Origin: Mycolicibacter hiberniae
Lineage (GTDB): Bacteria > Actinomycetota > Actinomycetes > Mycobacteriales > Mycobacteriaceae
NCBI RefSeq assembly: GCF_010729485.1
Contig: NZ_AP022609.1
Span: 1,798,001 to 1,862,000, forward strand
DNA length: 64,000 nt
Direction: 5' to 3'
Shown: positions 22,122-31,100 of the stretch, piece after piece
Numbering within the stretch: position 1 is the stretch's first letter
Layout of the letters: each line of letters opens with the position of its first letter
Translations under genes and position numbers: made by a program
The notes under the pieces: model-generated
Database searches by the model: none
The model's input: the letters and a program-made list of their open reading frames with translations, nothing else
Told to the model about the DNA's origin: nothing

Positions 22122-23876
22122 ATGGCAGCCCGACGGCATTCGTTGAGCTCGTCGATCGCGCATCTGCACGGCGACGAGCGCACCGTGGGCTCCCCGCTCA
22201 ACTCCGCCGAGCTGGTCGCACTCCGACGAACCCGGCTCTTCGGCGCCACCGGAACGGTCCTGATGGCGATCGGGGCGCTGGGCGCCGGGGCGCGGCCGGT
22301 GATGCAGGACCCGACTTTTGGGGTCCGGCTGCTCAACCTGCCCTCGCGGCTGCAGACCGTGGCCCTGACCATGACCACCACCGGCGCGGTGATGATGACG
22401 CTGGCGTGGCTGATGCTCGGCCGGTTCGCCCTGTCTTCTTCGCCGGACTCCTCCGCACCTCGTACCTCGGTGCATCGTCGTCCGACGGGGGGCAACCGAC
22501 GGATGTCGCGCAGCCAACTCGATCGCACCCTGCTGCTGTGGATACTGCCGCTGCTGGTCGCCCCGCCGATGTACAGCAAGGACGTCTACTCCTACCTGGC
22601 CCAGAGCCAGATCTCCCGGCTGGGCCTGGACCCCTACCGCGTGGGCCCGGCACCGGCCCTGGGGCTCGACCACGTGTTCACGCTGTCGGTGCCCAGCCTC
22701 TGGCGGGAGACCCCGGCGCCCTACGGGCCGCTGTTCTTGTGGATCGGCCGGGGAATCTCGGCGCTGACCGGCGAGAACATCGTCACCGCGGTGTTGTGCC
22801 ACCGGGTGGTGGTGCTGATCGGGGTCGGCATGATCATGTGGGCGGTGCCCAGGCTGGCGGCGCGCTGCGGGGTGGCCGAGGTCAGCGCACTGTGGCTCGG
22901 CGCCGCCAATCCGCTGCTGCTCATGCACCTGGTCGCCGGGATCCACAACGAGGCCCTGATGCTCGGCCTGATGCTCACCGGCACGGAATTCGCCCTGCGC
23001 GGGATCACCACCGCCCAGCCGCTGCTGCCGCGCCCGACCCAGGCAGTCCCGCTGACCCTGCGGGACTGGGTGCCACTGGCCGAACTTGTCACCGGCGCCG
23101 TGCTGATCGCGCTGTCGTCGCAGGTCAAACTGCCGTCACTGCTGGCGCTGGGCTTCGTCACGATGGCGCTGGGCTGGCGGCTGGGCGGCGATCTCCGCGC
23201 GTTCGTGCTGGCCAGCACCAGCATGACCACCCTGGCCGCGGCGGTGATGGGTTTGATCGGCTGGGCCAGCGGGCTGGGTTTCGGTTGGGTCTTCACGCTC
23301 GGCACCGCCAACGTGGTGCGCAGCTGGATGTCCCCACCGACGCTGATCGCCCTCGGCACCGGTCAAGTCGGCATCCTGCTGGGCCTGGGCGACCACACCA
23401 CCGCAGTGCTGTCGCTGACCCGTGCCATCGGCGTGCTGATCATCGGGGTGCTGGTGGTGTGGCTACTGCTGGTGGTGTTCCACGGCCGGCTGCATCCGGT
23501 GGGCGGGCTCGGCGTCGCACTGGGCATCACGGTCCTGCTGTTCCCGGTCGTGCAACCGTGGTATCTGCTCTGGGCGATCATCCCGCTGGCCGCCTGGGCG
23601 ACCCGGCCGAACTTCCGGATCGCCGTGATCGCAGTCACGCTGGTGGTGGGCATCTTCGGCCCGACGGCCAACGGCGATCGCTTTGCGCTGTTCCAGATCC
23701 TGGACGCCACCGTGGCCAGCGCAGTCGTGGTGCTGGTGTTGTTGCTGTCGACCTACCGGCGACTGCCGTGGCGTGAGTTGCCGGCCCAAGCCGAACGCCC
23801 GAAGGACGACGCACCGGCCGTGGAGCCCACCCCGCGCCCGGCCGCTGTCACCGACGCCTACGCTGATTCTCCGTGA
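22122..23876 (+). CDS. mptB: Alpha-(1->6)-mannopyranosyltransferase MptB
   Basis: 584 aa polytopic GT-C glycosyltransferase that extends the alpha-1,6 mannan backbone of lipomannan/lipoarabinomannan using polyprenyl-phosphomannose. About 13 hydrophobic helices are visible. The first extracytoplasmic loop carries the acidic GT-C motif in PPMYSKDVYSYLAQ. The Pro/Ala/Glu-rich C-terminal tail is cytoplasmic-looking. Orthologue of Rv1459c, divergent from sufR with 139 bp between. The ABC ATPase gene overlaps its stop. Confidence 0.92.
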   Translation: MAARRHSLSSSIAHLHGDERTVGSPLNSAELVALRRTRLFGATGTVLMAIGALGAGARPVMQDPTFGVRLLNLPSRLQTVALTMTTTGAVMMTLAWLMLGRFALSSSPDSSAPRTSVHRRPTGGNRRMSRSQLDRTLLLWILPLLVAPPMYSKDVYSYLAQSQISRLGLDPYRVGPAPALGLDHVFTLSVPSLWRETPAPYGPLFLWIGRGISALTGENIVTAVLCHRVVVLIGVGMIMWAVPRLAARCGVAEVSALWLGAANPLLLMHLVAGIHNEALMLGLMLTGTEFALRGITTAQPLLPRPTQAVPLTLRDWVPLAELVTGAVLIALSSQVKLPSLLALGFVTMALGWRLGGDLRAFVLASTSMTTLAAAVMGLIGWASGLGFGWVFTLGTANVVRSWMSPPTLIALGTGQVGILLGLGDHTTAVLSLTRAIGVLIIGVLVVWLLLVVFHGRLHPVGGLGVALGITVLLFPVVQPWYLLWAIIPLAAWATRPNFRIAVIAVTLVVGIFGPTANGDRFALFQILDATVASAVVVLVLLLSTYRRLPWRELPAQAERPKDDAPAVEPTPRPAAVTDAYADSP

Positions 23877-24811
23877 ACTCAGCTGTCGCGGTGCGCTTAT
23901 GCGGGGTGCGCAAGCGCTACGGGGCCGGTCCGTCTGCGATCGAAGCGGTCGCCGGCCTGGATTTCGAGGTCCGGACCGCCGAAGTGTTCGCCCTGCTCGG
24001 GCCCAACGGTGCCGGCAAGACGACCACGGTCGAGATGTGCGAGGGCTTCGTCCGCCCCGACGCCGGGACCATCGAGGTACTCGGCCTGGACCCGGTGGCC
24101 GACAACGACCGGCTTCGCGCACGCATCGGGGTCATGCTGCAAGGCGGCGGCGCTTACCCGGCCGCCCGCGCCGGCGAGATGCTCAAGCTGGTGGCGTCAT
24201 ATTCGGCCAACCCGCTCGATCCGCAATGGCTGCTGGACACCCTCGGCCTGACCGATGCGGCGCGCACCACCTACCGGCGGCTCTCCGGAGGCCAACAGCA
24301 ACGACTCGCCTTGGCCTGCGCCCTGGTCGGCCGCCCGGAGCTGGTGTTTCTCGACGAGCCGACCGCAGGCATGGACGCCCACGCCCGCCTGCTGGTGTGG
24401 GAGCTGATCGACGCGTTGCGCCGCGACGGCGTGACGGTGGTGCTGACCACACACCATCTGCGCGAGGCCGAAGAACTGGCCGACCGGCTGCTGATCATCG
24501 ACCACGGCGCCGTGGTTGCCGCAGGCACCCCGGCGGAGTTGACGCGCAGCGGCGCCCAGGGACAGCTGCGGTTCACCGCACCGCCGCGGTTGGATCTGTC
24601 GTTGCTGGCCACGGCATTGCCGGAGGGTTATCGGGCCAGCGAAGTGCTGCCCGGCGAATACCTCGTCGAGGGGTCGGTGGACCCCCAGGTGCTCGCCACG
24701 GTGACGTCCTGGTGCGCCCGGCTGGACGTGCTGGCCACCCAGCTGCGGGTGGAGCAGCGCAGCCTGGAGGACGTGTTCTTGGAACTGACCGGACGGGAGC
24801 TGCGCCCATGA
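23873..24811 (+). CDS. ABC transporter ATP-binding protein (Rv1458c-like)
   Basis: 312 aa ATPase of the DrrA/CcmA-like export type. Walker A is GPNGAGKTTT, the signature is LSGGQQQR and Walker B is LVFLDEPTAGMD. It has the extra C-terminal domain common to drug and lipid exporters. GTG 23873 overlaps the mptB stop and its own stop overlaps the permease start by 4 bp, so the three genes are coupled. The substrate is unknown: 'antibiotic transport' is an old annotation, and the neighbourhood (mannan synthesis, heme A synthase) suggests envelope or heme cargo just as well. Confidence 0.9.
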   Translation: MNSAVAVRLCGVRKRYGAGPSAIEAVAGLDFEVRTAEVFALLGPNGAGKTTTVEMCEGFVRPDAGTIEVLGLDPVADNDRLRARIGVMLQGGGAYPAARAGEMLKLVASYSANPLDPQWLLDTLGLTDAARTTYRRLSGGQQQRLALACALVGRPELVFLDEPTAGMDAHARLLVWELIDALRRDGVTVVLTTHHLREAEELADRLLIIDHGAVVAAGTPAELTRSGAQGQLRFTAPPRLDLSLLATALPEGYRASEVLPGEYLVEGSVDPQVLATVTSWCARLDVLATQLRVEQRSLEDVFLELTGRELRP

Positions 24812-25605
24812 GTCGCACGAACACCGAACAGGTCTTCGCGCCGGGCACCTTCGCCCCCGACCCGCGTCCGGCCGCCGTGCCCGCGATGCTGGCCGCACAG
24901 TTCCGGTTGGAGCTGACCCTGCTGCTGCGCAACGGCGAGCAGCTGCTGTTGACCATGTTCATCCCGATCACGCTGCTGATCGGACTCACCGTGCTGCCGC
25001 TGGGCCCGTTCGGCGAGGGACACGCCCAGCGCGCCACCACCGTGCTGCCGGTGATCATGTCGCTGGCGGTGATCGCCACCGCGTTCACCGGGCAGGCGAT
25101 CGCGGTGGCATTCGACCGGCGTTACGGGGCCCTCAAACGTCTGGGCGCCACCGCGCTGCCGGTGTGGGGCATCATCGCCGGCAAGTCCCTGTCGGTGGCC
25201 ACCGTGGTCCTGCTGCAATCCGTGCTGCTCGGGGCCATCGGCGCCATCTTGGGCTGGCGGCCGACGGTGGCGGGCCTGTGCCTGGGGGCGGTGATCATCG
25301 CCCTGGGGACCGCCTGCTTTGCCGCCCTGGGTCTGCTGCTCGGCGGCAGCCTGCGTGCCGAGATCGTGCTGGCCGGTGCCAACTTGATGTGGTTCGTGTT
25401 CGGCGGCTTCTCCGCCTTGACCGTGGAGACCGAACTGGTCCCCGGCGCGGTCCGCTGGCTGGCCCGACTGACCCCCTCGGGGGCACTGACCGAAGCCCTG
25501 GCCCAGGCGCTGAGCGTCTCCGTCGACTGGTTCGGCATCGCGGTGGTGGCGGCCTGGGGCCTGCTCGCCGCCGTCGGCGCGGTGCGCTGGTTCCGCTTCA
25601 GCTGA
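24808..25605 (+). CDS. ABC-2 type permease (Rv1457c-like)
   Basis: 265 aa with six predicted helices of the ABC-2 membrane domain and a cytoplasmic N-terminal tail. The family segment GGFSALTVETELVPGAVRWLA-like lies between helices 5 and 6. It is the membrane partner of the preceding ATPase (ATGA overlap). The 42-bp gap to ctaA holds a separate promoter for that gene. Confidence 0.9.
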   Translation: MSRTNTEQVFAPGTFAPDPRPAAVPAMLAAQFRLELTLLLRNGEQLLLTMFIPITLLIGLTVLPLGPFGEGHAQRATTVLPVIMSLAVIATAFTGQAIAVAFDRRYGALKRLGATALPVWGIIAGKSLSVATVVLLQSVLLGAIGAILGWRPTVAGLCLGAVIIALGTACFAALGLLLGGSLRAEIVLAGANLMWFVFGGFSALTVETELVPGAVRWLARLTPSGALTEALAQALSVSVDWFGIAVVAAWGLLAAVGAVRWFRFS

Positions 25606-25634
25606 CCTACTACGGGATGTAGTTACCGATCCTC

Positions 25635-25640
25635 TACGAT
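25635..25640 (+). promoter_or_regulatory. ctaA -10 hexamer, leaderless start
   Basis: TACGAT, then seven bases, then GTG 25648; no ribosome-binding site. Fits the leaderless TANNNT pattern and suggests ctaA can be transcribed independently of the ABC genes. Confidence 0.55.
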
Positions 25641-25647
25641 CAGGCCC

Positions 25648-26598
25648 GTGGGACGGTTCCTGATGCGCCTGGTGGACCTGCTGCCCGAACCGGGCCTGCG
25701 CACCCAGCGGTGGCTGGCCGCCGCGGTGGTCTTCACCCAGGGATTCATCTCGGTGACCGGCGCCGTCGTCCGCGTCACCGCCTCCGGTCTGGGCTGCCCG
25801 ACCTGGCCGCAGTGCTTCCCGGGCAGCTATGTTCCGGTCGCGGTTTCGGAGGTGCCGCGGATTCATCAGGCCATCGAATTCGGCAACCGCATGGTCACCT
25901 TCGCGGTCGTGATCACCGCGGCACTGGCCGTGCTGGCCGTGATCCGGGCCCGGCGGCGCACCGAGGTACTGGTCTACGCCTGGCTGATGCCCGGGTCGAC
26001 GGTGCTTCAGGCGGTGATCGGTGGGATCACCGTGCGCACCGGCCTGGCATGGTGGACGGTGGCGGTGCACCTGCTGGTCTCGATGCTCATGGTGTGGCTG
26101 GCGGTGCAGTTCTACGCCAAGGTCGGCCAGCCCGACGACGCCTCGGCGGTGGTGGTCCATCGGATCCCGGCGCCGTTGCGGGCCCTCACGGCGCTGTGCG
26201 CCGTCGCCCTGGCCGCGGTGCTGGTGACCGGCACCCTCGTGACCGCCGCCGGCCCCCATGCCGGCGACAAGAGCGCGGCCCGCACGGTGGCCCGCCTCAA
26301 GGTGGAGATCGCCACCCTGGCCCACCTGCACGAGTCGCTGCTGATCGGGTTCCTCGGGCTACTGGTCGGCCTGGCCTTCGGGCTCGCCGCAGTGCACGCG
26401 GCAAAGCCGGTGACCCGCCGGCTGGCGCTGGTGGTCGTACTGGCGTTGGGCCAGGGGCTGATCGGTGTCGTTCAGTACTTCACCGGGGTGCCGGCCGTGC
26501 TGGTCACCCTGCACGTCGCGGGCGCGGTACTGGTCACCGGCGCGACCGCGTCGCTATGGGCGTCGCTGCGCGAGCGGACCCAGCCCCAGTCGCTCTAG
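25648..26598 (+). CDS. ctaA: Heme A synthase CtaA (COX15-like)
   Basis: 316 aa, eight transmembrane helices, oxidising heme O to heme A for the aa3 cytochrome c oxidase. Heme-ligand histidines are visible in RIHQAIEFGNR, VAVHLLVS, HLHESLLIG and TLHVAGAV. A Cys pair (GCPTWPQC) lies in the first extracytoplasmic loop. The M. tuberculosis counterpart Rv1456c was labelled an antibiotic-transport protein, but these motifs are those of CtaA. The heme O synthase gene ctaB lies 3.4 kb away. The 3' end overlaps the converging gene at 26554 by 45 bp. Confidence 0.93.
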   Translation: MGRFLMRLVDLLPEPGLRTQRWLAAAVVFTQGFISVTGAVVRVTASGLGCPTWPQCFPGSYVPVAVSEVPRIHQAIEFGNRMVTFAVVITAALAVLAVIRARRRTEVLVYAWLMPGSTVLQAVIGGITVRTGLAWWTVAVHLLVSMLMVWLAVQFYAKVGQPDDASAVVVHRIPAPLRALTALCAVALAAVLVTGTLVTAAGPHAGDKSAARTVARLKVEIATLAHLHESLLIGFLGLLVGLAFGLAAVHAAKPVTRRLALVVVLALGQGLIGVVQYFTGVPAVLVTLHVAGAVLVTGATASLWASLRERTQPQSL

Positions 26599-27264
26599 CG
26601 CCGCGGCCACCTCCACGGCGAACCGGCGCTGCGCCCGGTCGCGTTCCTCGGAAGCGAGCTCGTGCCAGCCCAGGTCCGGCGCAATCAGATCCAGGCTCAC
26701 CAGGCGCGCATCGGCTGCCGTGCCGGCAACGTCGGCGCGTGCGTAGAGCAACTCCTCGATCCGGATGCTCAAGCGCTCGGCGGCCGCCCGCAGTGCCCAC
26801 CGCCCGACGTCCCACAGTTCGAAATCCGGGTCCGAGCCGGCGGCGCCGAAGGCATGCGACCGGCCGGCGCCGAAGAACACCAGGGTGCTCAGCTCGTCCG
26901 GCCGCCCGCCCGCCGCCGTCGGCACCCCGTCGCACTGCAGGTCCGCGAGATAGCGGCGGTTGGCGTTCCAGGCGACGGCTTCCGGCGGATTCAGCAGGTG
27001 CGCCACCCGGGTGGTCCAAGCCAGGAATTCGGCGTGCCGCGCCGGGTCGCCGGCTGTGCGCAGTATCACCAGGTCGGCTTCCAGGGTTTCCGGATCGTCC
27101 CAGGCCAACAGCCGGGCATGCAGCCCCCGGTGCCGTAACGCCGCGACCAGGCCGGCGTCGCCTTCGGCGGCCGCCGACTTGTGCGCACTCTCGTGATGAC
27201 CGCGCCGTGAGTCGACCGCCAGCACGATGCGCGGGTGGAAGATGTCGGGCCGGGCCAGCTTCAT
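26554..27264 (-). CDS. ATP-grasp-like protein lacking part of the core (Rv1455-like)
   Basis: 236 aa. The N-terminal part (ILRTAGDPARHAEFLAW, LLNPPEAVAWNANRRYLADL) and the C-terminal part (STLVFFGAGRSHAFG; ARLVSLDLIAPDLG) resemble RimK-type ATP-grasp proteins. The segment between them, which normally carries the ATP-binding lysine and glycine-rich loop, is very short. It may be a degenerate or non-catalytic member. I chose ATG 27264 because GAGG lies 5-6 bases upstream. It is divergent from qor with a 31-bp gap. Function unknown. Confidence 0.7.
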   Translation of the reverse strand: MKLARPDIFHPRIVLAVDSRRGHHESAHKSAAAEGDAGLVAALRHRGLHARLLAWDDPETLEADLVILRTAGDPARHAEFLAWTTRVAHLLNPPEAVAWNANRRYLADLQCDGVPTAAGGRPDELSTLVFFGAGRSHAFGAAGSDPDFELWDVGRWALRAAAERLSIRIEELLYARADVAGTAADARLVSLDLIAPDLGWHELASEERDRAQRRFAVEVAAALERLGLGPLAQRRP

Positions 27265-27295
27265 GCAGACCTCACACTCGGAGATGATAGTCACC

Positions 27296-28279
27296 ATGTA
27301 CGCCGTGGAAGTGGCCGCGACCGGCGGCCCTGAGGTCTTGAACTATGTCGAGAAGCCACAGCCCTCCCCTGCCTCCGGACAGGTGTTGATCCGGGTCGAG
27401 GCCGTGGGGGTCAACTTCATCGACACGTACTTCCGCTCGGGCATCTACCCCGCCGAACTGCCGTTCGTGGTCGGCAATGAGGCCGCGGGCACGGTGGCCG
27501 AGGTCGGCGTGGGAGTGACCGCGCTGCGCGTCGGCGACCGCGTGGTGACAGCGGCTGCCACCGGAGCTTACGCCCAATACTGTACGGCGCCAGCGGCTTT
27601 GACCGCACCGATCCCCGACGGCCTGGACGCCGGGGTGGCCGCCGCAGCGCTGCTGAAGGGCTTGACGGCGCACTATCTGATCACGTCGGTGTATCCGGTG
27701 CAGCCCGGCGACACCGTGTTGCTGCACGCCGGCGCCGGTGGTGTGGGGTTGATCCTGACCCAGTGGGCCACCGCGCTGGGCGCCCGGGTGATCACCACGG
27801 TCTCGAGTGCGGACAAGGCACGGTTGTCCCGGCAGGCCGGTGCCGTGGAGGTTCTCGACTACCCGGGCGCGGGTCCCGAGGAGGCGGCGGCGTTCGGCGC
27901 CGAGGTCAAGGCGTTGACCGATGGCGGCGTGGTGGCCGTCTACGACGGGGTGGGTGCGGCGACGTTCGATGCCAGCTTGGCCAGCCTGGCCGTGCGGGGC
28001 ACCCTGGCGCTGTTCGGCGCCGCCAGCGGTCCGGTGCCGCCGGTCGACCCCCAGCGGCTCAATGCGGCGGGTTCGGTCTACCTGACGCGGCCCAACCTGG
28101 CCCACTTCACCCGGACCGCCGCCGAGTTCACCTGGCGTGCCGGCGAGCTGTTCGAGGCGATCCGCAAGGGCACCATCGCGGTGACGGTGAGCCGGCGCTA
28201 CCCGCTGGCCGACGCCGCCCAGGCGCATCGGGACCTGCAGGGCCGCCGCACGGTCGGTTCCCTGGTGCTCGAGGCCTAG
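27296..28279 (+). CDS. qor: Quinone oxidoreductase, zeta-crystallin type
   Basis: 327 aa MDR-superfamily NADPH:quinone oxidoreductase without the zinc-ligand set of alcohol dehydrogenases. GroES-like N-terminal half (VGVNFIDTYFRSG) and a Rossmann half (LLHAGAGGVGLILTQWA) are clear. Orthologue of Rv1454c. ATG 27296 has GGAG 13 bases upstream, which is rather far. The 3' end overlaps the converging PPE gene by 4 bp. Confidence 0.92.
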   Translation: MYAVEVAATGGPEVLNYVEKPQPSPASGQVLIRVEAVGVNFIDTYFRSGIYPAELPFVVGNEAAGTVAEVGVGVTALRVGDRVVTAAATGAYAQYCTAPAALTAPIPDGLDAGVAAAALLKGLTAHYLITSVYPVQPGDTVLLHAGAGGVGLILTQWATALGARVITTVSSADKARLSRQAGAVEVLDYPGAGPEEAAAFGAEVKALTDGGVVAVYDGVGAATFDASLASLAVRGTLALFGAASGPVPPVDPQRLNAAGSVYLTRPNLAHFTRTAAEFTWRAGELFEAIRKGTIAVTVSRRYPLADAAQAHRDLQGRRTVGSLVLEA

Positions 28280-29886
28280 GAGCCGTCCCAGGTCTCGGGC
28301 AGCAAGGGCAGCCGCGGGCCGTCGTCCAACTCGGCTGCGGCCAGGTGGGTCAGACCGGTGGGCGGGGGCTGGCCGGTGCCCGCGGCCCCGGCGCGGCCCA
28401 GTTCGCCGGCGCCGCGACCCGACACCGGGGCCGGCTCCCAGTCCGGGGTCACCCCGACCGTCAGGTCCATGGCTTCATTTCCGTGGCCGGGGCGGGTCAC
28501 GCGTCGCCGCTGGCGCCTGGTCCGCGCCTGCGCGGCTGCGACGGCCGGGCTGGTCTCTGAAGTCGGGCGCTTTTTCTGGGCGCCCTCCGCCGCCTTGGCG
28601 TGCGCTCCGATGCCCGAGCCGTAGTCGATGCGGGGTCCGCCTCCGATCAGGTAGGGGTACAGCGGGAGGCCCGCCGGCGGGGCGGCCGGCGGCGTTGCCG
28701 CCGCGGGCGCCGGAGCCGCAGGGGCCGAAGTCCCGGCGGGCGGCGCCCCTCCCGGTGGCAGTGCGGCCGCCACCGCCGGGGCACCGGCGGTCACCATCGG
28801 GGGGCCGGCCGCCGGGCTCACCGGACCGGCCGCAGCAGCAGCAGCACCCGGTACGGCAACCGGCTGCGCCAACCCGGCCAGGCCGGACAGGCCGCCGACA
28901 GGTGCCACCATCGCACCCGCCGCGGCGGCCATCGCCGCCGGCTGGCTTACCGCCTGCAGCAGCTGAGCGATATGGGTCGGCCAGTCGAACAACACCAGGG
29001 CCACGAAATACTGCAGCGCCGGGATGATCTGAGTCGGGTCCTGGGTGATCATCAGGAAGTCCTGGTACAGCTCCAGCGTTCGCGCGAGGTACCAGATCGG
29101 TTGGGTGGCATCGGCGTAGAGCTCGTAGTCCAGGCCGTTGATCGCTCCGGCGGCTGGGTCCCAATTGATCCCGAAGTTCTGCAGGAAATCCGCCACGGCG
29201 GTCGTCACGGCATTGGAGATGGGATCGAGCCCTGGCCTGCCGGACTCTATTCCCAGGCTCTTCAGCAGCGGCTCGAGGAAATCGAGTAGTCCCTGCAGCG
29301 GATTCTCGGTGATCGGCTGTGACGGCCACACCGACGAGGCCGCCGCCGGCCGCTGGATCGGGGCCGCCGGGGTGACGGTGTGGGTCGCTGCCATCGAGGC
29401 CTCAGAAGCCACCTGATAGGTCGCCATGGTGGTGGCGGCCTGCACCCACATGCGGAAGTAGTCGGCCTCGTTGGCGGCGATGGGAATGGTGTTGATCCCG
29501 AAGAAATTCGTGGCCACCAGCACCGCATGGGTGGCGTGGTTGGCCGCCAACTCGGCCGGCGTGGGCATCGCCGCCAGCGCGGCGGTGTAGGCCGCTGCCA
29601 CCTCCTGGTGGGCGGCCGCCATCCGGGCGCCGTCCGCGCCGGCGCGGTACAGCCACACAAGATAGGGCTGGTGGGCCGCCTGGTACTGCTCAGCGGCGGC
29701 GCCGCGCCACAGCCCCGCGGACACCGCTGCAAGTAGTGCGGTCAGGTCCTCGGCGGTCGCCGTGTAGAGCGCACTCAACGACGACCACGCGCCCGCGGCG
29801 GCGAGCAGCGGACCGGGCCCGGGACCCGCGCTGAGCAGCGTCGAGTGCACCTCGGGAGGAGACGCCATCCACGCCGGGCCCAACAT
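28276..29886 (-). CDS. Orphan PPE-family protein, PPE-PPW type
   Basis: 536 aa. The PPE domain (about 1-180) begins MLGPAWMASPPEV, with the Pro-Pro-Glu at residues 10-12 and conserved Trp in LWRGAAAEQY and WLYRAGADG. The middle is Ala/Pro-rich. The C-terminus contains PYLIGGGPRIDYGSG and ends LPLLPETWDGS, which fits the PxxPxxW signature of the PPW subfamily. No PE gene is next to it. It occupies the interval between qor and ctaB that holds PE_PGRS genes in M. tuberculosis. ATG 29886 has no ribosome site; TACAGT lies 8 bases upstream. Likely exported; function unknown. Confidence 0.88.
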   Translation of the reverse strand: MLGPAWMASPPEVHSTLLSAGPGPGPLLAAAGAWSSLSALYTATAEDLTALLAAVSAGLWRGAAAEQYQAAHQPYLVWLYRAGADGARMAAAHQEVAAAYTAALAAMPTPAELAANHATHAVLVATNFFGINTIPIAANEADYFRMWVQAATTMATYQVASEASMAATHTVTPAAPIQRPAAASSVWPSQPITENPLQGLLDFLEPLLKSLGIESGRPGLDPISNAVTTAVADFLQNFGINWDPAAGAINGLDYELYADATQPIWYLARTLELYQDFLMITQDPTQIIPALQYFVALVLFDWPTHIAQLLQAVSQPAAMAAAAGAMVAPVGGLSGLAGLAQPVAVPGAAAAAAGPVSPAAGPPMVTAGAPAVAAALPPGGAPPAGTSAPAAPAPAAATPPAAPPAGLPLYPYLIGGGPRIDYGSGIGAHAKAAEGAQKKRPTSETSPAVAAAQARTRRQRRRVTRPGHGNEAMDLTVGVTPDWEPAPVSGRGAGELGRAGAAGTGQPPPTGLTHLAAAELDDGPRLPLLPETWDGS

Positions 29887-29969
29887 AAGGATTCACTGTA
29901 GCGAATCTATAGTTTCGGGTCACCGAACTCCCGGGGAGAAACCGCGGGGATGCGCCGGGTCGGCGAAAC

Positions 29970-30893
29970 CTAGAACAGGGTGGGCAGACCGATGGCGGAG
30001 TCCACCGCCAGTGCGCAGAAGACCAGCGCCAGGTAATTGTTCGACTGCAGGAACAGCCGCAGCGGCTTCACCGGTTCACCCCGGCGCACGCCCGCATAGA
30101 GCTGGTGAGCCATCACCAGGAACCAGGTCCCCGCCAGCACCGCGACCGCCGCGTAGAGCCATCCGGCGGCGGGCACCAGTGCCAACGTCGCCAGCACGGT
30201 CGCCCAGGTGTAGACCACGATCCGGTGGGTGACCACGTGCTCGCTGGCGACCACCGGCAGCATGGGCACCCCCGCCGCCGCGTAGTCCTCCTTGTAGCGC
30301 ATCGCCAGCGCCCAGGTGTGCGGCGGCGTCCAGAAGAAGATCACCAGGAACATCACCAGTGCCTGCCAGCCGATGGTGCCGGTGACCGCCGACCAGCCGA
30401 TCACCACGGGCATGCAGCCGGCCGCTCCGCCCCACACCACGTTCTGCGAGGTACGCCGCTTGAGCATCATCGAGTAGACCAGCACGTAGAACGCGATGGT
30501 GGCCATCGCCAGCAGACCTGAGATCAAGTTCGTGGTAGACCACAGCCACACGAACGAGCCGGCACCGAGCGCCAGGCTGAACACCAGAGCGCTACGGGTG
30601 GGCACGGCGTCGCGAGCCAGCGGGCGGAGCGCCGTGCGCTTCATCACCTTGTCGATGTCGGCGTCGACGACGCAGTTCAGCGCATTGGCACTGGCGGCGG
30701 CCAGCATCCCGCCGATCAGCGTGTTGAAGATCAGCAGCGGATTGACCGCGCCGCGGTCCGCCAGCAGCATCGCCGGAATAGTCGTGACCAGCAGCAACTC
30801 GATGATCCGCGGCTTGGTCAGGGACAGATACGCCAACAACGTGTTGCGCATGGCGCGTATTCGGCGCGGCTGAGCGCGCTCCCGAATACTCAC
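29970..30893 (-). CDS. ctaB: Protoheme IX farnesyltransferase (heme O synthase) CtaB
   Basis: 307 aa UbiA-family prenyltransferase with about nine helices that adds farnesyl to heme B to give heme O, the substrate of CtaA. The Asp-rich motif [15 protein letters not shown] and the second loop [20 protein letters not shown] are conserved. GTG 30893 has AGGAG 7-8 bases upstream. It is divergent from tkt with a 207-bp gap that holds promoters I cannot place precisely. Confidence 0.94.
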   Translation of the reverse strand: MSIRERAQPRRIRAMRNTLLAYLSLTKPRIIELLLVTTIPAMLLADRGAVNPLLIFNTLIGGMLAAASANALNCVVDADIDKVMKRTALRPLARDAVPTRSALVFSLALGAGSFVWLWSTTNLISGLLAMATIAFYVLVYSMMLKRRTSQNVVWGGAAGCMPVVIGWSAVTGTIGWQALVMFLVIFFWTPPHTWALAMRYKEDYAAAGVPMLPVVASEHVVTHRIVVYTWATVLATLALVPAAGWLYAAVAVLAGTWFLVMAHQLYAGVRRGEPVKPLRLFLQSNNYLALVFCALAVDSAIGLPTLF

Positions 30894-31100
30894 GTGATGA
30901 CTCCTAGGATGGCAGCTGCGACGCCAGCTTCTACTACGGACGATGGTAGACCGCCTGGCGAGGTCGTCCGAATCGCAGGGTCGATTCCTTGCGAATCCAC
31001 ACCACTACCGGACCTGCAATACCGCACACGCTCGCATTAGGCTGAGACCGAAGCCCGGCTTGTTCTGAAGACCTATCGCGAAGATGAGGACCGTACGTTC

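Noticed and set aside
23683..24807. Upstream extension of the ABC permease frame as one long protein
   Set aside because: That part is Arg-rich noise overlapping the real mptB and ATPase genes. ATG 24808 with its ATGA overlap is the natural start.
30894..31100. Small RNA or tRNA gene in the ctaB-tkt gap
   Set aside because: No cloverleaf, no CCA end and no strong terminator; looks like a divergent promoter region only.
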